DNA of 64,000 nucleotides. Origin: Lineus longissimus. Its lineage: Eukaryota; Nemertea; Pilidiophora; Heteronemertea; Lineidae. The stretch covers positions 17,592,039-17,656,038 of the forward strand of contig NC_088317.1 of assembly GCF_910592395.1 (NCBI RefSeq). The letters run 5' to 3'. Shown one piece after another: positions 50,089 through 61,362 of the stretch; the first letter of the stretch is position 1, and each line of letters starts with the position of its first letter. Below the pieces are notes generated by a model. That model ran no database searches, was not told the DNA's origin, and saw only the letters and a program-made list of their open reading frames with translations. Made by a program: the position numbers and the translations under genes.

Positions 50089-53000
50089 CTATTGTTCACC
50101 GTTAACCATTTTATCTCCAGGGGTACTCATTGGCTTCCCACCTCGGCCGCCACCACGTCTTGGCTCCCGTTGGTCTTTTGGTGCGTCTTTTCTCGAGTCC
50201 GCTTCCTTATTATTCGCTTTATCTGCCGCATTGACACTTTTACTTGGCGACTGCGAAGACCTAGTTTCCCGTTTTTCATCTGCCTTCCCGTTGGAACCAG
50301 ATTCATTCCGGATGACCGGGCCCTTAGAAGCCTCTCCGCCAGCACTTGTGTGATCGGTACCATTGCTGCGCCCCCCACGGCCCCCACCCCCACCACCTCT
50401 ACCACCGCCATAATTAGATACACTATTGTCTGTTTCAGTTCCCGAAGTAGGACCACCGTTGCCACGACGATTGCGGTTTTTATTATTCCGTCTTCGTCGC
50501 CGACGACGACTGGAGTTGTTTCCGTCTATGGATGACACACTTTCTGAAAGAGACATTTTGTGTGTTGATCAAAAACAGCTAGATTTTAGTTGTCTGAAGC
50601 ATCAACATCAGTCAAGGGGACACGATCTGGTCGTTATGCTATTGGCAAATCCTCAAATCCAAACATTGCGACACATTGCTTGTAACCATGGGCAAGTCAC
50701 TTGACTCCTATAACCTCGATCTTTCCCCGCCCGAAGACTAAGTCCTCAGGGCAACAACCTCTAGGTGCCAAACTGTAAGGATACACAACAGATGTGTAGT
50801 AGAGAGTTGAGCTTTGCCAAGAGAGAGAGAGAGAGTGGACCAAGTATTTGGAAAATCTGCCCATCATACCTTGATCCTGACTGGTGACACTAGAGACCTC
50901 CTGTCCAGCACTATCTAATACTGTATCTTCATCGTCTGTTACCCGACGTCTGCCGCCACCATAATCCCGGTTACCATGATATGGTTGCTGTCCGTCCACT
51001 GGAGAGGAAAAGTGACAGTTCAACACAGTGAAACTGACAACAGGGCTGGGCAAGAATTGATGGCAACTGTTTGTGATCCCACCATGCCAATATGCTACAG
51101 AAATCAGTTCTAGGAAAGTCTGACAAGTGAAAGAGAGGAATCTCTGCTGAGACAACCGGTTATCATGTCGATTTCATGTTGATTTTGATTAAGATCAAGG
51201 GAGACCTTATGCCCCATTATTCTAGTTCAGCATGTCACATTTGGAGTTATGTTAGTGCATGCAGTTAGTATGGAGCAAAACATACAACAGGTTCTTAAAT
51301 GTCTTCAATAAAATGTCTAGGAATTTCTCCATCAGGTGTCATTTTTTAATATTTTGAAATTGTACACGTACTGGTTACGGTCATGGAGTCTTCACTGATG
51401 TCGACACGCCGGCGATCCTGGCCCCTTCGACCCCCTCGCTCTGACCTCGGATCATAGCCACGGCCACCTGGCAAAACAAGAGCATGCGTTAGGAATTCAG
51501 ACCACAAGTGGGCCCATATATAAAGTGGAATCACCCTTAGTGGACACGTCCATAAGTAGGACACTCTCTATCAAGGACACTACCTTTGGTCCTGAAATGG
51601 CATAGATAAACAGCAGATCTTTTTCAACACAGATAGAAGAGTTGGACTTTGAAAACAAATGATGAAGGATGGAGATGGAGACATGTGTTAATGAGGATGG
51701 AACGCAAGCAGGTGAAATAAACGGAAACACAAATAGAGAGCAAGCAACAAGGAATGATAATACAAACCCTGTATTTTATAAAATACAATCTTGTATTTTA
51801 TAAAATACAACCCTATATACTTCACTCTGCCAGTACAGAAGTGCTATCCAAATCAAGTGTCCACAGAGAGAGTGACAGAAGCAGTTCTAAACTGCAACAA
51901 ATCTCAAAGACCTTGATCGCGTTCTAGTTTAGAAAGACAGCTGTGCTATCAATTGACAGACTGAAGACAAGAAATCTACAAATATTGATCAACAAGTATT
52001 GTAGATGACACTGGACGTCCAATTCCTCACTCACCTGGGTCCCTCGGTGGTAGCCGGCCACCACCATAACGATATCTGCCCCGGCCGCGTCCACCACGAT
52101 GACTTAACATACTGTCTGTATAATATCCTGAACGTCCGTCCTCCTCTATAACAGGTTCTTCTGCCCAGTCGTTGATTGGGCGGTAATTTGACAGATCTTC
52201 TCCTTCGAATCGAAAGGGGAAAGAACAACAAAACACAATTAGCCACAAAGCAAATCAACGGTCAGAAAGCAGAGGCTTCATCTAAGAACAGGAGGCTCGA
52301 AGGGTGTTTTTCCTGGCATTTGATGAGAACGCATCGACCTTCTGGCATTATTCGGGCGGATGCCAATTTTGTTGTTGGACACATTTTAAAGTCACATTCC
52401 ACAATTTCATCAACTTTAAATGCATTTTAATGGGTTTTTGAGTCAGTCGAGTGCATTGTAAAAAAAAATTTCTTTTTTTTTTTTTTTTGGAAGTGGTACC
52501 CCGCCCGGCACTATAAAACCTATCGGCCCAAGGCGTTCAGAACAGCCAGGGAAGACACAGCTCATAGCAGAAATAAGATGTTTCATCTGTAGTTCACGGT
52601 AGGCAAAGACAGTAGAAGCTATTCATTAAGGACAACACTGCTACAAGAATTTAGGAATGTGACAGACATCAAAGCTACAGCTCATCAGAAGTGTGCAGTC
52701 ATTCATGCCAATAAAACACAAATTCTACGAATGAGAAGTCAGAATCAACAAAGGCAGAAGGGGAACACTTAGAGAACTGCTAGATTTCTGAAGTAAAATT
52801 TCAAAGGTCAATGAGATATATTAGGTATTACCCTTCACCATACCACTAAGCAAGGCTGCCGAGGAGAGAGCCACTAATTCAGTAAAGCTGGAGAACCAAA
52901 TGAGATTAGGTCCTAAACTGCTCAAGGAGCAATGAATCCACATTTTTGTTTATATCCAAAATATCTTCACGTGACTTTACTTTGTCAAAAGGTATTCTCA

Positions 53001-53241
53001 CAACACTTGTTATCACTTGACTGTGACCAATCATTTATAGAATTATATAAAAATCTTAATTTCCAAATGGTACATGTGTAACTTGGCAGATGTGGTCAAA
53101 CACATCGTCTCCTCACCTGATTGTGTCATCCGGTCATGTCGTTCATTGGCCCATCGACGAGGACCACCGCGACCACCCCTGCCACGACCACGCCCACCCC
53201 GACCTCCACGCTCATCTAAATACGGGTCGTTACTCCCTCCT
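50089..53241 (-). CDS. FMR1: FMR1-family RGG and Arg-rich C-terminal exons 9-13
   Basis: Exons 53241-53117, 52202-52035, 51467-51372, 50998-50870 and 50543-50089 encode about 324 residues. There are several RGG stretches: [51 protein letters not shown] and [24 protein letters not shown] resembles the RRRTDEDAVLMD segment of FXR1. [19 protein letters not shown] resembles the nucleolar-targeting Arg clusters of FXR1/FXR2. NDWAEE lies where vertebrate proteins have their DWS-containing export and partner-binding region. The last residues (MVNGEQ) align with the VNGVP or LNGVS ends of vertebrate members. These parts should bind G-rich RNA and ribosomes. Confidence 0.92.
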
Positions 53242-56200
53242 CTGAATAACACAAGAGTACAAAAATGTCAGAGCGAGTTTACAACTGCCTATCATGGCCA
53301 TTAAAGGTAACAGATTGAAGAAATAAGTGCCAGCTGAATGTGATCAAACGTTGTCATTTCTGATCGGGATTGTAAAATCTAACTGTGTTATCTAATACAG
53401 CAATACCTACAGACTCTCTGAGAACGAAGTCTGAAGTCCTTAAATCAGATGCCTTGAGACATGAATCACATTTCAGATCAGCTTTTGACATGATGATGCA
53501 CAATAGTACAGACACAAACAATTTCAGCACCTGCCCCACACAAATGTTCACAGAAGGCTGTGTGGAGCTGAAGCATCACAACCTATACTACTCACTACTC
53601 ACTGGATCCAACCCCTCCCTTTTCAATTCTGCTACTGCATGAAATGTGACCCGCTCTACCAAAACTAGGCGCTTGTCGCATCTGAACTTGACAGGTTAAT
53701 ACGGACTTGTTGTTCATTTCCTTCCAGACCTTTTGTGAAATGTGACCAAATCAGTTTGTAATAGATTTCACAAAAGGTCTACAATAGGGAAATGAACAAC
53801 AAGTCCGTATCAACCTGTCAAGTTCAGATGCGACAAGCGCCTAGTTTTGGTAGAGCGGGTCACAAATATAAAAACATGTACACTTTCACGGCTAAGACAC
53901 CCAACAAACTACACTTCACCCATTCGTATGGTCATCTTTTCACAATGTTTCCAAAATATACGACACGTTACCACACTGTAACTCAAAACTGGATTAAGAA
54001 TCACCTTCTATCAACAAACCTGCGTTCTCGAGGTGGAGGGAAATATGGCCCAGGTGTAGGGGGAGCACCAATATTTTTAAGTTGTTGATCGATATCCATT
54101 TTTTCCTGGCGGAGTTGTTCGACTTCCTTTAAGTGACTGAGATGGTACTCGAGCAGAATCTGAGCATTGCTGATATTTTCCATGGTTCCGACGAAAATGA
54201 ACGGAACTTGCGCCTGTAATGGAGGGGTAAAATAGACAAGTGGTTGGAAAGTTTGTGGAAATGACCACGCAGTAGTGATATCAGGCCTTGCAAAAGACAA
54301 AATTGGCTCTGCACTGGAAGTCTCCAACTGCTGCTCACAGCTTTGGTTTCATCACAGACAAAAGTTTGGTCTCCTGCTGTTCAAAAAACACCCTTGAATA
54401 ACAAGGTGTAACTGGATGGCGTCTGCAGTTCCATGAGCAGAGTTCAATCGTAGAGCTCCCACTTCAAGTTATGAATACTGGCTACTCTAGACCATATTTG
54501 ACTGATAACAGCTCAGCGTGCAGTGCCAGCAGCTCTTATTTGCACATACAAACAATACGAGGACAGAATTCTAGATGGGAACTCACACTATTGGAACTCA
54601 CACTGACGGGAGTCGTGTAATTTGTTGCAGTCTCCCCCTCACTCTGGCGTTCATTGTCACCTTCAATCTTGACTCGCACCACACCTGATTTGTCAACGAT
54701 ATCTTGGATATTTCGACCGTTTTTACCTATCACTTTGGCTGGAAAGAAAAAGAAAGGTGTCATCAAATCAGGTATATGCAATCAGTGTTTTATACAGCAA
54801 CACTCATTTAGCCGGCTTTGTAGGGTGATTAGCATGGTCACTGCCACCAGCATCCAGACGGCAGTCCAAAACCACAAAGGAGAACTCTACATGTACACCA
54901 AGTCATCAGTCCACCAATGACGGTCACACACAAATATTACATTCAAATATTAAACTCAACTTACGTATAAGATTTCTAGGTACTTGGAAGGTTTGTTCAG
55001 CATATTCTAAAAGACCACGCGCAGCTTTCACTGCCTCTTGCGTGTCACCTAAAACTTTAAACGTGCACGTGTTCTCATCCAGGTCGATACTCGAGATTCC
55101 CTCCATGCGCCGTGCCTGTTGGATGTTGGAGCCGTGGGTACCGATCGCCAGGCCCATCAGATCCTCGCGTACGGAAAACTCTTCAAGGCACTGGGCCTTG
55201 GAATGAAGTTTGGTGGACTGCAAAAAAGGAAGAGAATATAAGATATTGCCTGATGCTGGAGGCATGGCTTCACTCGCCTGAAGCACGAGATCTTCTCACA
55301 CAGAGAACCTTACTTACTTGCCCCGAGTCGGCCGATGACCAGATCGTTAGATCTTTTCGCAATGTGATTATGAATGCCAGTCCTGAGTGCTGAATACCGC
55401 TCAGTGATACTCCCCAGGGAGTTGAGCTTGAACCAGGAGTGTAAAGGCCTATAGCTGGGATAAGTAATAAGTCAAGGCTCAGTTGAGTACTCAGTTTGTT
55501 GAAAGGTGCCTTATATCAACTTAGATTATAGTGCACAGCACAACTGTTGACACACGTATCTTAACTCTATAAATGAGACAGTCTTTCTAATCATGGAATA
55601 GCAATCAAAGTTTCTCACCTCCAACTTTTTCACTGCTTCTTCTGTTCGTTGTTTTAAAAGCATTTTCTGTCTCAGATTCCTGAAGTGCATATCTCCAAGT
55701 AAGGAAGCACGCTTTATAACAGAGTCTAGGGTCGACTATGAATGGAGAAAAGTTTGGAAATTATGTCAAAATACACTACACATTATGACATTTCATCCAG
55801 GAATGGTATTCTGTAGCCCATATTGTAAGAAGTTGGCACTGCATGCAAAGGAACCTAAAAGGCCACGGATAATCCACCAGTATTTAGCTTCAAGTGGTTT
55901 GTTCTCTGTGATGTATTGTCTGATCCTAGCAAAGTGAGCATTTTGGACACTTTAGACCTCGAAATTTCAGATGAAAAGAGAACATTTTGTTCAACAGCAG
56001 CTATGTGCTAGCTTTTCTGTACTTTTACAGTCATTTACTGCCCAGGCTTAGAATATCAGAGTTTCCTTCTCCTAGACTAGTTGCAGACCTAGACAAAGCA
56101 CAGTGATAACAGAGTTTTCAAACCATGACAAACGAACCTACCAAAACAGTGAGAGTCGAAGCACTGTCATCATAGACCACCACTGATGCACCACAGTGTT

Positions 56201-59200
56201 TCTTGAAGTCCTTGTGGCTGTCTTCTTCTCGACAGATCTCTCGCATGTCCTGAGGAACATCAATCGTACACTTGTAGAAACTATTGCTATCTATTGGAGA
56301 ACTGGAAAGAAAAAACAAAGTTTTGTTTTACAACAGACAATTTTTCGGAGAGAGACAAGGTCAGGATACAAATCTTGAAGGTGCCCAGCAGTTCTCACAT
56401 TACTCTTACTTCGACTTACCATTTACTGACATGCCGCACATGTTCAACAGACACAATATCCTTGGCATTGGCATCAGCACCTGGGAATGTGATCACCAAG
56501 AGATCGCCCTTGACAAGCCGTACTGTCGCCGGCCACCAACCAGCCCCATCCTTCTCATCTTTCGCCTTGATGAAGACTTCTACGGCGTCTCCCTCCTTGA
56601 AAGTTTTTTGAGCAATTTGTGCAGGAGGAAGCCGGGCGTCTTTGAAAGGGACACGCTTTTCAGGTTGCCAACTGGAAAATACAAACATCAGAGGATTAAG
56701 AAATTGGTCAAATTACAATGATGTAATGATGTGCAATGTGTCATGCATCGTAGTATAGTAGTACGTCGTGTCATGACATCATCAGAGCGAAAAGCTCGTC
56801 TACAGGGTCAGGAGGGCGCATCATCGCGCGTCAGACCGAAATTTTGGGCTACAGTAGTGAAGTGGTTAACGGTGAGGTCATGGGGAGGGTCTCTTGTTTC
56901 AAAAGATCATTACAATGTCGGTGTATTCATTGAACGTTTTCAGTATCTGACACGACATGTTATGTAGATCATACGCCAGAGATATACAGTACTTGACAGT
57001 AGATATGCCAGAGATACGCCAAGAATCTAGCTAACCCAGCCAGCCACGCTTACTCAGGCTAAAAGTAAGTGATTGTCTATCAGAGGATTGTCTATGGATG
57101 GATACTCGGCAGGCAATACTGTTTATCAGTTAAGATTCCACACCCAATGGATGTTTTGTGAGTGAGTATCTATCTGAACCTGACTACCTGCCATCGAGCG
57201 CACATCAGTTCAAGATAACGGTTATTTCGAGCTACTCAATCAACCCAGCACAGGTTTATCATAAGACAAGACAAGTCCTGACATGAACTTTTACAATAGA
57301 TTTTTAAGAGTTCATTTTAGGCCCAATATTCTGCAAAAACGCTCACTAATACAGAAAAGACTGGTTTTGAAAGATTCCGAAATTGCCCTTCATTTTCTCA
57401 AGGTCAACCTTCAAATGCTGTCAAGGTTAACACAATATACCAGTTAAGGCATCAAGAGTACCACCAGCATAGCAATTACAGACAGACTCCAGCTGCTCTG
57501 GGCACTGTTTTCTTCAAGATTGCATTGTTTAAACAATTTTTAATTTCAAGGTCGGTGGCAGGAGCGTATTTTGTAACTAAACCTAGCCAGGAAATATTTG
57601 CATCCATTTCACAGCTGTGTGAAGTCTTGTTTACAAGGACTAAAGGGTATGTCTTACAAAGTTTCACAGACAACAAGGGCAGGTTGCATGGGGGGGGGGG
57701 GGGGGGGGGTCATATAATTGCAAATTCTGCTTCAATCCCTCATGCATATGCCGTGGTCACACTGGGGTTTTAACACGAATTGAATTCGAATTAAAACGTT
57801 GATACGTATTGGGGCGTCACACTCAATTCGGTTCATACCGATCTCAATCCGCTTTAACCAACACGGTTCTTAAACCGAATTGAATGCGAATCAGCTAATC
57901 CGAATCAACGAAACCGTATTGAGATTTCAAGAGTGACGCGCTTGATACGAATTAAGGTTTTCGATCGCACTGCGCATGCGCCCGGCGCATGGAAAGTGAC
58001 CTTTGACCGCGGGAACTAGTGCTCCGAACTAGTTAACTGATGTATTTAAATGATCTCATTAACTCAAATCGTTTTTCGTTATGCCATAGAATAGGGAAAA
58101 ATCAACTCCCTTGCACGTGACTTGCATTTCCATTTCCTGGCAAGGTATGTTGCCGCCGGTTCGTTGGTCAAAGGTACGCTGGTCAGCAACATCGTCGCGG
58201 CGGGGTTTTCCCCGGTTTTGGCCTCGTTTTCGAGGGTGAGGCCGGGATTCTCCGCTAATAGCGACGGTGGTGTTGACTCGCTGAGGACACTCCTCTTTGA
58301 CCCGAACTTTGGCAATAGGCATGGCCGGGAGATGGAAATGGTCAAGCACCTTACGCGATTTTAACTTGTTAATAATGACTGTGTGATACTGTGATATTAT
58401 ACACTTATATGTTTTGTACTCGTAAATTTTATTCTCCCATATGGGAGGTTAATAAATAATAATAATAATAATAATAGATGGCGCGTCGTTAGTATGCATT
58501 GAGTGTGGCGCGTTTTAAACCAATTTGAATGGGGTATTCGGGCCAGTGTGACGCGACCGTTCTGAAACTGGATTAATCAATTCGTATTCCGGAGAGCGCT
58601 CTACGGAATTCGGTTTCAATTCGCATCCAGTGTGAACACACCATTAGTGTTTACTCAAATAAACCACACTGCTTGCCTTATAGAGCATCCTTCAATGATC
58701 ATTCGTTTTGAACTATCAGCTCTATGCTACTTTCAGCAAACAGTTTTGCTACTAAGACATGTAGAACCAATTGCGCGAGGAAAATGTTCACCAGCCAAGT
58801 AACCAGAAATGGCAGGTAGGCCCCCTTACCTGTTGAGTTGAGTTGAGATTTTGGAGTACACCATAGCCTATGGTGCTAATTAGTCACAATAATCTTATTG
58901 ATTAGATAGATATGTGGGCAGAGAGATGAGATACACAATGTATCAATGAATCATTCAGCAGCAAGATAGGGGGTTCTGTTGCCGTAGCATGATTTGGCAA
59001 AACTTACAACCATCATCATCAGATAGCAAACGACTATGAAGCCAATTTCAACCTTTGCAAATGACTTGTAAAACGTCAGCATGTGCACACTTATCTAATT
59101 TTTTGGAATTCTCGATCAAATTTATTAGCTTGAACAGATGGGAGTAATGGTATCACGGTGTAGTAAGGTGAAAGTTATGTATAGCTCTGTTTGCTGTATG

Positions 59201-61362
59201 CTAAAACAGGGGCAACCAGACCAGGAACTATGTATGTATTGTAGGCTACTACATGTACATGTAGGCTAGCATAGCCAGCCAATCATGCTACCTACATGAA
59301 ACCTTAGCCATCAAGGTAACAACACCAGGCCTAGAAGGGATGAGAGTGCACCTACACAACTATTTTTACATCCACTTCAAACAGAATGCCGTCGAGATGG
59401 GCTAGGCAAAAAAAACATGAATTTGCTATTGAGAACAACAATATGGGCCCAGTTTTCAAGATCTCTGGTCTTTCAGTAGTTTTATACCCGGTAGTACAAC
59501 GAATAATGAACACGAAGCAGAAGATAGTAAAAGATCATGTATCAATATATGGAATGCGATGAGAAGGATTCTAACTTCCTTCAAAGTAGGCCCTGAATTT
59601 GTATTTTCATTGAAATATAAAGTTCTCTCTTTGTAATGTTGGGGAAACTGGTTATCGCCAGTTTGGACTGGTCACAGGTCACTGAGATCACCGATTCCTG
59701 ATGCAGACCAGCTCCCTCCAGGTAAGGGCTATCATAAGTGGCCAAGTTATTTTACTGATTGCTGGCCATCTGACTTAAGCAAGTTTTATGGAACCACCAT
59801 GGTGAATGCAGCCAGGAACAAGGCTCTTACAAAACATGAAAGGTAGACTAATTCACTCAGCGGCTTCATAAACAAGATCTCTGTATAGTCTAGATCCACA
59901 CACTCTAGTTTCAGCGATATTAGACCACTTTACTTCACTCAAATTAGATATCAACACAAAGGCCAAGGACACAGCATCAAGAATGTCTGACAAGCTTGTG
60001 TCACCCTTCCATTGTGCTCTCCTGAAGGCAGGATTCGTCTGTTCTGATCCTCCACAAGCCAACAATAACATAATTATTTGTTTTTCAAACTTCATGAAGG
60101 CAATCAATGGCTCCTCTCCAATCAAACAAATCGTCTGCCACAATCTTTCTTACCCAAGTCAAGAAGTCATCAATACCGATTGATTAAACTCAAACACTTG
60201 GACCAGATTCTGATTCATGTGTTCCCGCCCACGTTGGTCTACATTACCTCTCCATCTCCCACATTCTGTTTCATATATTTCAACAGAGTGTGTTATGATG
60301 AAGGAAATTACTACACCCACTTGCTAGACAACCAATAATCAAACTTTCAAAGTTGGAAAAAGTTCTTCTGATCTGCGTGTTCTCCTCAAGACATATCAGG
60401 TACTGCATGAAAGGCGAGGTGTGACCCATACATTGTAGCTGTACCTGAACAACAAACTATCTGTAAACTGGGTAACTTTTTTGGGACCACTTGATGTCGC
60501 AGCAAGGCTGATAAATGTGTGATTTGCGCCACTTTCAGGAGAGGTCTGTGGGGCGACCGTCTACATCGCCAACAATACTGACTGACGCCCGAACTCCGAG
60601 ATGGAGATTGGAAAAGTGTGGTATGACCCGTATGGGAGAACGTCATTGGGAACACAGTGTGAGCATGGGGGGACGAGTTTACCCTCACTTATTCAAATTC
60701 CATGGACATTTTGCATTTATTTACCATTTTTGTGGTGTGAAGTGAAAAATACTTACTCATTTTCAAATCCAACGGTCACTTCACCAGTATGAATATTCTT
60801 CACATAAGCCTGAAAAATAATAGGGAGAATGAGACATTACGGAAAATAACTGAAAGCTCATACAGCGATCGTCACCTCTGTTTTCATTTCAAGGGGCCAA
60901 CCAAATTTGGGGCCGGCCAACTGGCAATACATAAAAAAAGTGTCGTACTCGTATAATTTAAAGAAGATAATCAATCATGATCCGTAATTTTTTACAATGC
61001 AAGAAAACAGCTGCCCAGCCATATCACTATTACTTTATAATCCAGAAATCTTGCAGATTTTCTTGTTCATATTTTGTGTACAAAATGTACACCCTTTATG
61101 TACAGCGCCACAGTACACAAGTCACAATAGTGAAAGTATGATTCGGAGAAACACGGGCCTCGGTCGATTCACACGCAAAAATGAAACCATATTTTACGGT
61201 GTTAGTAGACAACGCCCCTCACCAAAATGAAATCGGCAGATGCACCATGGTTCAATTTATCAATTAAAATCATCAGATTACATGTAATGTGACATAAATC
61301 GACAATTTTACCTTGTAAAACACCCCATTCGGGCCGCAAACTTCGACAATCAAATCGTCCAT
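50089..61362 (-). CDS. FMR1: FMR1/FXR-family RNA-binding protein (13 coding exons, 734 residues)
   Basis: This is a polyribosome-associated RNA-binding translational regulator; vertebrates have FMR1, FXR1 and FXR2. Exons in transcript order: 61362-61312, 60809-60757, 56671-56420, 56301-56142, 55735-55619, 55217-54965, 54738-54602, 54213-54005, 53241-53117, 52202-52035, 51467-51372, 50998-50870, 50543-50089. All junctions keep frame (2,205 bases with stop). The start [17 protein letters not shown] matches vertebrate MAELTVEVRGSNGAFYKG. Order: tandem Tudor (about 1-120), KH0 (about 120-210), KH1 (GTHG at 237-240), KH2 (GKNG at 300-303), Gly/Arg-rich region (about 410-510), Arg-rich cluster and RGG tail ending VNGEQ. 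Two exons have alternative donors 15 bases away. PARL lies head to head upstream. Confidence 0.96.
51525..51600. repeat. Fragment of the CTCTCTATCAAGGACAC interspersed repeat
   Basis: 'gtggaatcacccttagtgga', 'ggacactctctatcaaggac' and 'actacc' resemble the repeat at 1440-1556. It is intronic to the FMR1 gene. Confidence 0.35.
51770..51812. repeat. Tandem palindromes TTGTATTTTATAAAATACAA
   Basis: A perfect 20-base palindrome is preceded directly by a near-identical copy starting 'ctgtattttataaaatacaa'. It could form a hairpin or cruciform and lies in an FMR1 intron. Confidence 0.75.
52470..52488. repeat. Poly-T run in FMR1 intron
   Basis: A run of about 18 T, preceded by an A-rich stretch (52460-52468). 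This is a simple repeat. Confidence 0.8.
53645..53864. mobile_element. 220-base foldback element with near-perfect 96-base arms, FMR1 intron
   Basis: The left arm (53645-53740) starts TGTGACCCGCTCTACC, and the right arm (53766-53864) is its reverse complement ending GGTAGAGCGGGTCACA. Differences are one base (AA against GA after CAGGTT) and a short changed stretch (cttccag against ctattgtag). The loop is 25 bases. There is no coding sequence. The very high arm identity implies recent insertion or ongoing gene conversion. It lies between FMR1 coding exons 8 and 9, so the pre-mRNA must contain this hairpin. Confidence 0.9.
54005..54020 (-). promoter_or_regulatory. FMR1: Tandem splice donors after the Pro-rich exon
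   Basis: The exon can end at 54020 (AG|GTTTGT) or at 54005 (AG|GTGATT). Both join the next exon in frame, and the longer form adds five residues (RFVDR type) before RGGSNDPY. Confidence 0.55.
54005..55217 (-). CDS. FMR1: FMR1-family KH1-KH2 exons 6-8
   Basis: Exon 55217-54965 encodes KH1 ([20 protein letters not shown], with GTHG as the RNA-contact loop). Exon 54738-54602 encodes the core of KH2 ([18 protein letters not shown], with GKNG as its loop), including the helix where the human disease site Ile304 lies. Exon 54213-54005 encodes [20 protein letters not shown] and the [20 protein letters not shown] helix, then Pro-rich [14 protein letters not shown]. The residue before KVIGKNG is proline where vertebrates have glycine. 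Two alternative donors 15 bases upstream or downstream change short linkers only. Confidence 0.95.
54587..54602 (-). promoter_or_regulatory. FMR1: Tandem splice donors after the KH2 exon
   Basis: On the minus strand AGT|GTGAGT occurs twice, so the exon can end at 54602 or 54587. Both keep frame; the longer form adds VSSNS after TTPVS. Both donors have the same strong consensus. Confidence 0.65.
55619..61362 (-). CDS. FMR1: FMR1-family Tudor and KH0 exons 1-5
   Basis: Exons 61362-61312, 60809-60757, 56671-56420, 56301-56142 and 55735-55619. Residues 1-17 and [17 protein letters not shown] form the first Tudor repeat. [30 protein letters not shown] and [19 protein letters not shown] form the second, which binds methyl-lysine-type ligands in vertebrate members. 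[32 protein letters not shown] and [15 protein letters not shown] cover KH0 and its flanking helices. The 4.1 kb intron between exons 2 and 3 holds a MITE-like element and a 20-G run. Confidence 0.94.
57690..57709. repeat. Homopolymer of 20 G
   Basis: Twenty consecutive G on the plus strand (poly-C in the FMR1 transcript), in FMR1 intron 2 just before the MITE-like element. Length may be an assembly approximation. Confidence 0.85.
57753..58642. mobile_element. About 890-base MITE-like element with CACACTGG ends
   Basis: The left end GTGGTCACACTGG and the reverse complement of the right end (GTGTTCACACTGG) match at 12 of 13 bases. Both continue into a region rich in CGAATTGAA words. The interior has many AATTCG/CGAATT words, a GCGCATGCGC palindrome and an (AAT)n tract. 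A minus-strand open stretch at 58059-58349 is basic but resembles no transposase I know. It is a non-autonomous DNA element in FMR1 intron 2. Confidence 0.65.
58451..58476. repeat. Trinucleotide microsatellite (AAT)n
   Basis: About eight AAT units, one of them imperfect, inside the MITE-like element. Confidence 0.85.

Noticed and set aside
50092-50535. 147-codon plus-strand frame rich in Thr and Ser
   Set aside because: Antisense of the FMR1 terminal exon, whose minus-strand reading has the conserved Arg cluster and VNG tail.
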